Source of the DNA: Ascoidea rubescens DSM 1968
Taxonomy: Eukaryota > Ascomycota > Saccharomycetes > Ascoideales > Ascoideaceae
Assembly (NCBI RefSeq): GCF_001661345.1
Contig: NW_017962916.1
Location: 567,369-631,368 of the forward strand
Reading direction: 5' to 3'
Length of the DNA: 64,000 nucleotides
The notes under the pieces are model-generated. The model ran no database searches. It was not told the DNA's origin and saw only the letters and a program-made list of their open reading frames with translations. Position 1 is the first letter of the stretch. Each line of letters opens with the position of its first letter. A program made the translations under genes and the position numbers. Shown here one piece after another: positions 1-9,233 of this stretch.

Positions 1-506
1 AACAATACTTTACCAGTTGGAACTCTTGCGGCCCAATGGTCAAATGCACCTTTACCTTTACCCATACGAGTTTCGTTACCTTTAACACAAACAGGAACAC
101 TGCAAACAAATCTTTTGTACAATTTGCCGCTGATGGGTCTCATGGCTCTCATTATAACAACGTCGGCTTCTTGGAGTTGTTTAGCAGACAATCTAACACC
201 TTCTGATTTCAATCTCAAACCATAACTGCCAAAGACAATTGTAGAGCCCTTTATTGAGCCTCCAGTACGAACAGGCACTCTGCCCTTGTGACCTTTTCTT
301 ACACGTTTAAATCTGGGGGCATATTCATGACCAAGACGTTTTGTGATGAATTGGTTTAGTTTGGAAAGACCTATGTGAAAAAATTGGACATGTTAATATT
401 AGTTGCGAAAGGTAGAAGCAATAAAAAAAAGGTATTAAAAATAAAACAGAAAACACACACCTAAAGAGCCATATCCTACGATGGAGGGACGAAGACCTAA
501 AAACAT
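1..506 (-). CDS. MRPL16: Mitochondrial ribosomal protein uL16m, spliced, 3' end outside window
   Basis: This is the large-subunit mitochondrial ribosomal protein of the L16 family, which contacts rRNA near the peptidyl-transferase and A-site region. Exon 1 (506 to 461) encodes 15 codons plus one base starting MFLGLRPS. A 90-bp intron (460 to 371) begins GTGTGT and ends CACATAG, with a TATTAAC branch-like sequence about 20 bases before the acceptor. Exon 2 (370 to 1) runs through [33 protein letters not shown] and [16 protein letters not shown], the family's hallmark segments, and stops at the window edge at GKVL, close to the expected C-terminus. The splice restores the frame exactly. GTGTGT is an unusual yeast donor. 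A CACGTG box lies about 100 bp upstream, in the gap shared with BNA7. Confidence 0.93.
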
Positions 507-727
507 CTTTGGAAAAAAGTCTGGGTTAAAACAGTCGAATCGTTATTCGATATTCAAAAAGAGTGAAAAGATCGATTTGGGAATAAAATGAGATATAATC
601 ATCACGTGCAAGAGTAAACTTTATATTTCATATTTTATATTTTATATTTTATCAACTGAGTTTTAGTATTTTTATTTGTTTATTAGATGCTATTTAATGG
701 GCGTTATGATGATCAAGTGGTTGTTGT

Positions 728-1777
728 TTAGGTGGTTTGGAGGATGAGGTTGGCAGTGGAAGCAGCCTCGTACACGTCGTTGTGTGTGCCAAAGTTACCA
801 ACAGAGAGTGTGTATCTGAGCTGGTATTTTTCTAGAACATCCGCAACAAACTGTTTAGTTTGGTTCAACGATAGTAGTTGATCTTGGTAGGAGTGGACAA
901 TAACGAATTGGTTGTATTTGAGAGTTTTCAGAATATCAGTAAACAAGCTGCTGAAGTTTGATGATGAGGTGTAATCGAATTCATTGTGGTGCGCCTCATT
1001 AACAAAAGAGCTGTATGAAGGATATTCTTTTATTAGCGATTCAATGTTGTAAATTCCATCCAATAGGTAGATATTGTTCAAGCTTTTCTCCGGAAAGGAT
1101 TTACTAAACGATTGCAAGATCTGTTTTTCTTTCTGATTGCCACTTTTATCTTGATCTGGGTTCAGTTTAAACCATTGGGATAGAATGGAGTTGTAATTCA
1201 ACACTTGCAATATCAATGTCGCACCCACAGAATGGCCGATTAAATTGATTTTAATTTTGTCGTTGTTCAAACCAATTCCTTTCTGTTTTAAATGCCCTAG
1301 GATCGATGTAAGAGCAGAGAGGACATCTAACAAATATGAGGGAAACTTGTGGATGGGAGCCAATCTGTAGTCAATTGAATAGAAGTTGTCTGTAATTGTG
1401 ATAGCAGTCTGGGTTTTATTGTTCTCAACAGCAACGAACTGTTCAAATAGCTTATCAGAATCAAAACAGGTGTTTAATGGGTCTCTCCAGGCCCCACCAT
1501 GAATAAAAATACTCACTACATGGTCCAGGCTTTGAGACTCAGCTTGAGTTGAAGTGCTACTACCACGAACATAATGACATACTACCTGTCTTTCGTGGGC
1601 ACCATAATGAATGGTTTCTCTGCAATAGTCTGTCTTCATTTCCACAGCTGAATAGCACTGAAGCTTTGAGCAACACTGATTATATACTTGGTCAACATCG
1701 CGAAATGGCGTGTTTCTATTGGCCACTTCCCCAAATGTTCGGCGCTTAACTCTCTCTAACTCCCTTTGAATCGCCAT
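728..1777 (-). CDS. BNA7: Kynurenine formamidase (arylformamidase)
   Basis: The enzyme hydrolyses N-formylkynurenine to kynurenine and formate in tryptophan-to-NAD synthesis, probably in the cytosol. The alpha/beta-hydrolase fold shows an oxyanion-hole motif HGGAWRD (about residues 93-99), SIDYRLAP, a nucleophile elbow GHSVGA with Ser at about 183, and a late His in GTHNDVYEA. These match the Bna7 pattern. At 349 residues it is longer than the 261 residues of S. cerevisiae Bna7; the extra is mostly an N-terminal lead of about 50 residues plus loop insertions. I start at the ATG at 1777; the open frame goes two codons further only through TTG. A later Met (codon 47) could be the real start. 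BNA1 of the same pathway lies at 32.6 kb. Confidence 0.85.
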   Translation of the reverse strand: MAIQRELERVKRRTFGEVANRNTPFRDVDQVYNQCCSKLQCYSAVEMKTDYCRETIHYGAHERQVVCHYVRGSSTSTQAESQSLDHVVSIFIHGGAWRDPLNTCFDSDKLFEQFVAVENNKTQTAITITDNFYSIDYRLAPIHKFPSYLLDVLSALTSILGHLKQKGIGLNNDKIKINLIGHSVGATLILQVLNYNSILSQWFKLNPDQDKSGNQKEKQILQSFSKSFPEKSLNNIYLLDGIYNIESLIKEYPSYSSFVNEAHHNEFDYTSSSNFSSLFTDILKTLKYNQFVIVHSYQDQLLSLNQTKQFVADVLEKYQLRYTLSVGNFGTHNDVYEAASTANLILQTT

Positions 1778-2024
1778 CCACAACCACGTATTGTATATGC
1801 TGGGCTTAATTTCAGTTGATGAGCTTCGTTAATTGCTGGGAGGTGGGAGTGCTGTTGAACTATTATATTCCTAGGTGGCGACTGCAGCAGTTGTAATCAA
1901 TTGTAAGAAAGCTAAGTTCTGGTTTATTGAATCAAGATGGTGTGCTATTTGAGCTGCATCAGAACTAATAATCACTAATCGAATTCTGGAAAGTATATGA
2001 TAATAATTGAATCAAATCAAGTAA

Positions 2025-2380
2025 CTCAGCCTATTGATTGCAGACTTTGAAATTGAAAGCAAAACCATTTGTGGATTGACTTATGATCATTACTTTAGTT
2101 CAATGAGGTCAAAATTGGCATCAATTCGAATAGATTGTTTTGATAAATCAAACATTATGTTTTCATTGAATTTTTAGGCAATGGTAATAAGTCTGATACA
2201 ATTGGAAAAGTGATATTAAACACTACACAACGTTTAAAAGATATTACAATCTGCTTTGGATATTCAAAGTGAAATAAACTACCAGAAGTCCTAAAAACAC
2301 CTTGTGTTGAATTTCATAATTTACATAAAATTGACCATCTAAATCATCAGAGTGAACATGGTCAATTTTATGGAAACTTG
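2025..2380 (+). pseudogene. Decayed 5' part of the LRR gene
   Basis: Protein-like reading continues upstream of the LRR start. The LRR frame itself stays open from 2273 to the ATG (36 codons, including KLPEVLKT and HGQFYGN). After a TGA at 2270-2272 it is open again from 2147 (about 41 codons, including GKVILNTTQRLKDI). A second frame, 2025-2174, reads IADFEIESKTICGLTYDH and SIRIDC. The simplest reading is that the gene once began near or before 2025 and was broken by about one frameshift and one stop. No F-box or other named domain is certain. An intron cannot be fully excluded, but I see no good splice pair. Confidence 0.5.
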
Positions 2381-3523
2381 ATGGAAGTAAATGCAAATAA
2401 TACTTATTGGGTTTTTAAATTTAGTAACCACAATTTAAATAATACTAATATAAGAAATATAGAAATCTCATCCAGAGATATATTGAAAATTATTTTTCAA
2501 CAAGCAATTAAAATTGGAAACTTTGACAAACTAACCAATCTAAAGAAGTTAACAATAAAAAACACAGAAATTGAAAAAATTGAAAATCTAGATGAATTAA
2601 TCAATTTAGAATACTTGAATATATCACGCAATTGGAAAATTAGAAAGATTGAAAATTTAGATAAATTTGAAAATTTAAATACATTGATCATGATATATAC
2701 AAACATTGTAAAAATAGAAAATCTAGATAAATTAATTAATTTAGTATATTTGGATTTATCATATAATCTGATGTTTGAGCAAATTGAAAATTTACATCAT
2801 TTAAGGAACCTAAAAAAATCAGTATTATCACACACAAAAATTGAAAAAATAGGAAATTTAGAAACATTGAACAATCTAGAGCATTTGGATTTATCGTATA
2901 ATTTGAAAATTGAGAAGATTGGAAATTTAGATGTATTGATCAATCTAAAATATTTAGATTTATCACATAATTCTTTGATTAAAAAGATCAAAAATTTAGA
3001 TATATTGATCAATCTAGAATTTTTAGTTTTTTCATCGGCCGGAATCATAAAAATTGAAAATTTGGATAGGTTAGTTAATCTTGGAGACCTTAACTTGTCT
3101 GGCAATATTATCACAGAAATTAGTGGATTGTCAAAATTAACTACATTGAATAAATTAAATCTTAGTAAAAATTGGATTAACCAAATTCAGAATTTTCCAA
3201 ATTTAACTCACTTAACTATATTGGAGTTACTGAATAATACGATTTTCGAAATTAAAAATCTATCATATTTATCAAATTTAGAAGTTCTTAATTTGGGAAG
3301 TAATAAGATTGATGAAGAAATTGAAACAGTCGAAATAATGCTATCAATTGATGAAGAAGAGACTGAAAGAGCTCAAATTCAATCATTTATTGAATTGAAT
3401 TCTTTAAATATTGATGGATTGGATTATTTAGATATTGAAGACCCAGATTTGTTTGAAAAACTTAGAAACATACTGCTTGAAACTTTATTTGATCAGGAAT
3501 CTATAGCACAGCTGGATGAATAA
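2381..3523 (+). CDS. SDS22-type leucine-rich-repeat protein, possibly a 5'-truncated gene
   Basis: This is a 380-residue protein made almost wholly of about eleven 22-residue LRRs of the SDS22 type (pattern I-E-N-L-D-x-L-I-N-L-x-Y-L-D-L-S-x-N), followed by an acidic tail of about 60 residues. SDS22 repeats form curved scaffolds; Sds22 itself regulates protein phosphatase 1, but nothing here shows that role. The coding sequence is very AT-rich and the repeats are alike at DNA level, suggesting recent repeat expansion. The ATG at 2381 is used because the preceding TTG is not a eukaryotic start. The frame is protein-like well upstream, so this may be the surviving 3' part of a larger gene. CTG codons at 2768 and 3230 occupy sites where the repeat has or tolerates serine. 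Confidence 0.6.
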   Translation: MEVNANNTYWVFKFSNHNLNNTNIRNIEISSRDILKIIFQQAIKIGNFDKLTNLKKLTIKNTEIEKIENLDELINLEYLNISRNWKIRKIENLDKFENLNTLIMIYTNIVKIENLDKLINLVYLDLSYNLMFEQIENLHHLRNLKKSVLSHTKIEKIGNLETLNNLEHLDLSYNLKIEKIGNLDVLINLKYLDLSHNSLIKKIKNLDILINLEFLVFSSAGIIKIENLDRLVNLGDLNLSGNIITEISGLSKLTTLNKLNLSKNWINQIQNFPNLTHLTILELLNNTIFEIKNLSYLSNLEVLNLGSNKIDEEIETVEIMLSIDEEETERAQIQSFIELNSLNIDGLDYLDIEDPDLFEKLRNILLETLFDQESIAQLDE

Positions 3524-3607
3524 TTTTAAATTTGTCGCTGATGATTTGAAAAACAATACACTTTGTTATATTTTTGTAGGAAAATTATCACAATAAACCA
3601 CATTTGA

Positions 3608-4134
3608 GCTGGATCGTATAAAACATTATTAAAAGTGAGACTTTTCCCTAGGTTGATTGATTTTAATCTTGAAAATTTGGTAAGTGATGTCTATGAAAAG
3701 CAATTTCCATTTTTGTTTATAATTTTGATGTGTGAAATTTGATTTGGAAGAGAAATTGGGTGATAAAAGCAATCATTTATAAAAAGACACCAGGATGGTA
3801 AACAGAAGTTGTCAATTTGTACTATGTGATCTTTGGATGAATCAGTGATTAATTTGCTCTACTTTCGTGTTGGTATAACAGTGGAATAGTATAGTTTGAC
3901 ATTGTTGTTTGGTCAGCTTATTCTGAATTGAATATTGGTTTCTTGAGTTTAAAATGGAGCAGTAAAAGAAAAAGACCGGTCGATCAGAGCCGTCATCTGA
4001 GTCTTGATGTTGATGAATTTAATAACTTATACACTGGTAACATTATCGACATAAATTTAAATTTTTTGAATATGACAAAAATGAATATATGTTTTGTAAT
4101 AATTAAAATATATTTGATCAAGTCTAAGAATTAG
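3608..4134 (+). pseudogene. Probable remnant of a second decayed gene
   Basis: Two open segments look coding but lack an ATG and do not connect. From 3608 to about 3745 the reading includes KVRLFPRLIDFNLENL and VSDVYEKQFPF. From 3898 to 4134 it includes SSKRKRPVDQSRHLSLDVDE and FNNLYTGNIID. The amino-acid mix resembles the decayed region just before the LRR gene, so this may be a second member of the same family. I recognise no domain and the call rests on composition only. Confidence 0.3.
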
Positions 4135-4272
4135 AGTGCCAATTCGACTTTAGAAATGCAAACATTTTGTTAAACAAAAAATGATAAACAATCATTACCA
4201 AAGCCTAATTATATTGACAGCAATAAAATAATTACAAAACAAATTGAAATCAAAATATTGAATACAGGTTTA

Positions 4273-4410
4273 ATGAGCAACCCATTTCCTTTCATTCTTA
4301 TTGAAAAAACATTGGTGTGGTTATTGCCAGTAGCACCTGCCATATTTTTGATTGTTGCGGCAAGCAAAACTCCAAACTTTGACACTTCAAGCTCTCATAT
4401 TGAGCACTAA
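4273..4410 (+). CDS. Possible 45-residue single-span membrane peptide
   Basis: This short ATG-initiated frame encodes 45 residues with one strongly hydrophobic segment (TLVWLLPVAPAIFLIVAA) and a polar tail ending SSSHIEH. It lies alone in a gene-poor tract. It could be a small membrane protein, a fragment of a decayed gene, or chance. No family is recognised. Confidence 0.2.
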   Translation: MSNPFPFILIEKTLVWLLPVAPAIFLIVAASKTPNFDTSSSHIEH

Positions 4411-5404
4411 AGATCTGATAATGGACAATAAATTTCATCGAATAATGGTAACATTTATAGATATATACAACAATAAATACTTAATAAAACCTTGTACTAA
4501 AACCTTGTACTATTGAGCTAAAATCTTTACTTAATCGGAACAACATAACAGCCAATTTAAAGCCGCCATGTTATTTGAGTTCAATAAAGTTCTAAATACT
4601 TACATCAAAATCAAAGATGAAGTAGTGTGCAGCAATAACGGATTATTGTTATTCCGTTGCATAAAATAGTTGATCTTAATACAACAAGAACAATTTCAAA
4701 AATGCGGTTTAAAAGTAATCTTAAAACAAAATTTGTCTTGTATGGTTAATTGCCTAAAGTGTATTTCACCAAACAGATGGTTTAATACTTGCTTGTCTTT
4801 AAAACCCACCAAACCGGCTTATGATGTTAATATTCAACTTAACATGAATAAAATAAACGTGTGTTGTTGGTTTTTCGATTTCTTTTAAATAATGCTTTAT
4901 GATTCAGTATAAACCAGAAATCAGAGTCTTTCAACATCTCCCCGGATATTTTTTGATGTAACTGTAAGTACAGTTCAATCTGATGTTCTTGTGGTTGATC
5001 TTTTGTTGTTTTCTGATATATGCACGGAATTTATTTGTGGTAGTTGAAAGATGTCCTTAGCAGTTTTATTATTATTAGTCTGTAAAAAGCTTTTCTAAAA
5101 GCAGCTTTTCTTTGAGGTCAAATTCAAAAAAATTTATTAGTTTAGGTTTTTAGAAAGTAAGACACAATTGACTATCTGGTAGTGCACACTGATTCCGAGT
5201 GGTGGTTTGTGAAAGCAAAACACAAAGTTTCACCACTGGCACAAAATCATCAATCAATTAATGCCATAAAATTAGCATCACTGGATAGTATTCAATACTG
5301 ATTTAGTTTCCAAATAGAATACACCAAAATAAACAATTAGTAATGTAAAAACTCAAGCCTTTTTTGTTAATTTGAAAGCTTCTTCGAATGTGTAAACATG
5401 TTAA

Positions 5405-5653
5405 GTAAAAGCATTCAGTAAAAGAATTCAGTATAAGCGTCAGTTATCTGTATTATTGGTATATATCGAGAGGTTTGTGGGTGAGACAGGCAGTGGTATC
5501 CAGAAAAAGACAAAAGTAGCTGTGTGTCACATGTTACACGATATGCTGTTAGAAAAGAACGCTACTTTTACCAAATATGCACATAGTCAGGAATTTTATT
5601 TTTTTGATATTTGTTTCAACAAACAAGACTCTAGTCAAAACATTAATACATGA
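5405..5653 (+). pseudogene. Open segment of uncertain coding origin
   Basis: An 82-codon open segment without a usable upstream ATG reads YIERFVGETGSGIQKKTK, VAVCHMLHDMLLEKN and KYAHSQEFYFFD. The residue mix is less AT-driven than the surroundings, hinting at former coding use. No family is recognised, and chance is a serious alternative. Confidence 0.15.
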
Positions 5654-8339
5654 TAAAAGTCTGTTAATAACTTGATTGGCTTTGTTTTCTCTTTTCTAGT
5701 AACATGGACAAACCTCAAAGTTGTTTTTGCAAAAAGTTTGCAATTAAATTTCAAAAACATTTAGTCAGATGCTCCATTTTTTTAGGATTTTCATTAACGT
5801 TCCAATACAGTAACATTTTACTGGCTTTTCTTCAATTGGTTTGAATTAAAAGTATTACAAACCATACAATTCAGATCTTTTTTATGTTTTATGCTATATT
5901 TTTATCCTAAGATCATTACAAAATCCGTGTGTGTTTTACTGAATATTGATGTGTTTTAGAATCAGTAAAAAATGATATAGGTAATTTAAAGGAGTTTCAA
6001 AAATGGTATTACAATATATTTCTACTATTATTACAAAAGATAGAATTGATGTGAATAGAGCAATATTCATTAATACTATCATGATTATCAATTTAAGATA
6101 ACTGTATTTTGTGTCTGATCTCAGAAGAGTATTAAATTGGAAAATTACTTTACTATTGAAAAGCAAAGCTATCAAAAACTAAAATTAAATAAATTAAATG
6201 TCTATNAAATTTATGATATGTTATTTGGTAAAATTTATTTATTTAAAATGAAAAAAAGTATATTCAGCATTCAAAATATCTAATATTTTCAAGAAACTCA
6301 AAAATCTTATAAAAAGGAACTACTTGAACAGGAATTTTTCAGAACTCAATCAGTTTACAATTTTAAATATAACAAATTAACTTAATTCAGGGCTTCAGAT
6401 ATTTTTACAATTCAGTAAAAATTATACTGCTGTACAAAATCAAGAAAAAATATAATAAAATCAATAACCAATTAGAATTTGGACGGTTAGAACCAAAAAA
6501 ATCCTGGTAGAATGACTTAATTTATAGAAATATATTACAAATTTGGGATTGTATTCCGGTTCATGTGTATCGGAATTGTGGCGAGTTTTGGAAATATGGT
6601 TTTTATTTGTTTTCTGGTGGTGTGCGATTCTTATGGCACATGATTTTATTAAGTAATCAAAGCAAGACTCAATTCAAAAGGGACTTGCCACAAACTTGTG
6701 GATGGAATAGTGCTGGAGCTGTATTCGGACTTCACAGGCTTAATACTTTTAACTAGCATCTTTTAATATAAGTGTTATATATTTTTACGATTTTGTCTTT
6801 CTTTTACATTTTTTATATAGCTATTTACTCTATATATATTATTTTATTGTTATTGTTTTGTCAAATGTAGTAATTGAATGATTGCCTAATTAGTAGTTTT
6901 TGTCGTTGTTTATAACTTCCTAATTTATAAAAGAGACCAGTGGTGTGGGTCATTTCTTCTAACACATTCATTAACATTATATCTGCACGGGCTTAACTAT
7001 GTAATCGGGATCCTTTGGCTGTGTGATCTGCCTTAAATATGAGTATACGGAAATGGAAAAGGGAAATATATTCGTATTAAATCGCAAAAGTACAAGTATT
7101 GTTTATATTTGTAAAAGTTGCTTATGGCTTCTTAATTAGGGTTTTTTAATCAAATCTTACTTTGTTTCTACATAGTACCCTCAGAGATATTTCCACTATA
7201 AAATAAAAACGTTATTCAAATTGTGAAAAATAAACTAGCTTGATGGATTATATAAGAATAATTATTTTATTGAAAAGGATAAAGTGCTTTTCTGTTAAGT
7301 TTTAATTACCTTGTTAATTCCAAAATGCTAGGTTTGTAAATAAACTTATAGATTTTATTGCATTTTTTAAATTGTCAAAGTTAAAAAATTTTCATTTCCA
7401 GTGGAGTGAAACCACCATAAATTAAACTGGTCGATCAAAAAGATTTTAATAAAATTAATTAAATTTATTTTGTTTGAAAGAATATTGAACCAAAAAATAT
7501 AGAAACATTATCAGATTAATTGAAATTTTAAAACCATTGAGCAAAAATCTGGTCAAATTATGTTGAAACAATGATCAATTAAAAATCAAACAAAAAGATA
7601 TGAAGTTTTGAAAGACTATACAGAAATATTCCGAGTAAATGGTTTTACCTCAATTTAAAAATTTTCTTTTTAATTTTACTTAGCATCTTCAGCAAAATCC
7701 TATATTTTGTCTATATGTTTAGTTCATCATAAAAATTGCAAAACATAACATTTCAATTTGGTGTTGAAATTGTTTTATGTATATTCTCCGGATAATATCT
7801 TTTTAAACAGCAGATTTATTTCCACTAATGACTCGAAATAAGTCTTTATGTAATTTTTGTATTTTGTAAAATCAAAAATAACAGTTTAATGAGACCAAAA
7901 TACTTCAAAAAAAGCAAAAGCACCGTATCTGCATGTGGTGCATATATCACATGCTCTGGTGCATGAATAAAAAAGTAATTGTTTGGATGTATTTCGGTGG
8001 AAATTCAAACTGTTTTCAATACCAGTATATTTTGCAACTGAGTTCCGAACACTACGATAGAGTGTATTGAAGGTTCTTATTGCCTTAAATTATTATTTTT
8101 CAATTATTGGGCTAGTTGAAACAGTTATTATGTCCAAAATATTTTTCTGTTTTTATTGGTTGCAACTTTTATTGCCTACTGAAATTGCTGCTGCTTTGTA
8201 AACAAAAATATATAAGTCCAGAGAAAAAAAGATGAGCCAAAAATTAGAAAAAAAATAATAGAATCATAAAAAAATTCAATACACTGCATACAAATACTAG
8301 AAAGGAATAGAAATAATTTAGCAGATTTTTACTATCTGT

Positions 8340-8560
8340 TTCAAACGAGCGAATGAGCGCCCTTTAACTTAAAAAACTAATGGAATAATAATAATCATTA
8401 ATCTGTTTAAATTAATACTTGTCATAGCGCTACCCTGCTACAGCCAGAGTCTAATTTCTAAAAGCCATTAGTTTGCCTTAGTTCAAATAAGTTAAAAATA
8501 AAAATAATAGAATCATAAGATGATATTCTATATAAATGGGGAGATAGCGCCCTGTTTTTT
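8340..8560 (+). promoter_or_regulatory. Metallothionein upstream region with repeated AGCGC motif and TATA box
   Basis: Three related GC-rich motifs stand out in AT-rich DNA: GAGCGCCCT near 8355, AGCGCTACCCTG near 8426 and AGCGCCCTG near 8546. A TATATAAA lies at 8529-8536. AATAATAGAATCATAA occurs twice (near 8258 and 8504), so part of the region may be a diverged duplication. ACAGCCAGAG at 8440-8449 matches the degenerate Ace1/Cup2-type copper-factor consensus (HTHNNGCTGD on the minus strand), but that match could be chance. Confidence 0.4.
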
Positions 8561-8671
8561 TATCAAGTATTTTTCTTGATATCTCTCCTCAAAGAAAGAA
8601 CTTTTCAGTCAGTATCTGCTCGTATTAATTTGATAATATTTTTTTCTACAAATTGAACAATAATCTCAAAA

Positions 8672-8785
8672 ATGGCTTGCCCAAGTGCTTCTTGTAACTG
8701 TTCTTACTGTCAAACTGTTGCTGCATTAGGTGGTAACTCTTCAGGAAAAACTGAAGCTTCTGGATCAAAATGTACATGCAAATAA
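8672..8785 (+). CDS. Small cysteine-rich metallothionein-like protein (37 aa)
   Basis: A 37-residue ATG-initiated frame encodes six cysteines at positions 3, 8, 10, 13, 34 and 36, giving CX4CXCX2C near the start and CXC at the end. A Gly/Ser/Lys-rich spacer with no cysteine separates them (residues 14-33). Start MACPSASCNC and end SKCTCK are typical of small fungal metallothioneins, which bind Cu(I) or other soft metals through cysteine thiolates in the cytosol. One aromatic residue (Tyr12) is present, which many metallothioneins lack. The ATG has an AAAA context, and a TATA box lies about 140 bp upstream with repeated motifs nearby. Metal identity cannot be read from sequence. The gene is easily missed because of its length. 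Confidence 0.72.
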   Translation: MACPSASCNCSYCQTVAALGGNSSGKTEASGSKCTCK

Positions 8786-8994
8786 ACAATCCAACATTGA
8801 TGGTTTTTGGCAAAAGAAAACAACTAGATTTATTGTTATGATATAATATTTTCTTTATTTCGTGGTATCTTTTTTATTTTCCCAATAATTTTTCTATCTC
8901 ATGTTCTAAATACACATCTCTTATGTCTCAACTTCATCCAGCTATCACTGTAGAGTTTGAATCATCTCTCACCAGAAGAAGCAGATGTGATTGC

Positions 8995-9084
8995 GAGTCA
9001 AAATGATTCAGATGAGATGATTCATTTTGACTCAAAATCAAAACGGCTGCACAGCTCCGTGTCAGCTCCGTGTCAGCTCCGCGC
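8995..9084 (+). promoter_or_regulatory. Inverted repeat with bZIP site plus triple 11-bp repeat
   Basis: A perfect 12-bp inverted repeat (GAGTCAAAATGA at 8995-9006, TCATTTTGACTC at 9022-9033) has its right arm inside the palindrome ATTTTGACTCAAAAT, which contains a Gcn4/AP-1-type TGACTCA at 9028-9034. It is followed by three direct copies of CAGCTCCGTGT (9052, 9063, 9074; the last ends CGCGC). All lie 150-240 bp before HSH49. An open frame crosses the block but has no upstream ATG, so I treat the block as regulatory. Confidence 0.45.
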
Positions 9085-9233
9085 AATCAAAGTGTTCCAT
9101 GTGACTCGGCTTTTTATCTTGTCTCCGTCCCTGACGCAGCCATTTTCAGAGTGTCATGTGATCAGTCCAGTTTTATTCGAACAAGAAAATCAATTGATTA
9201 ATCTCCAAGACATACACAACCAGAGATAATACA

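Larger units (their letters stand above)
3524..8671. other. 5.1-kb gene-poor AT-rich tract
   Basis: No intact conserved gene is visible across this tract, the longest such stretch in the window. It holds scattered short open segments with protein-like composition (3608-4134, 4273-4410, 5405-5653, 6565-6756) that do not join into a recognisable gene, one ambiguous base at 6206, and an imperfect inverted repeat at 7931-7954 (GCATGTG ... CACATGC). The composition is similar throughout. Decayed genes or a regional centromere-like locus are both possible. The right end (about 8250-8671) is the metallothionein promoter. Confidence 0.6.

Noticed and set aside
2497-3114. Minus-strand open frames opposite the LRR gene
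   Set aside because: They are antisense shadows of the LRR repeats, with repetitive KFSIF content that mirrors the coding strand.
3524-8340. Inserted mitochondrial DNA or an old mobile element in the gene-poor tract
   Set aside because: I found no mitochondrial gene motif, no reverse transcriptase or transposase motif, and no terminal repeats. Composition alone is not enough.
8957-9229. 90-codon open frame before HSH49
   Set aside because: It starts at TTG, crosses an inverted repeat and a triple tandem repeat, and matches nothing. The real HSH49 start follows at 9234.
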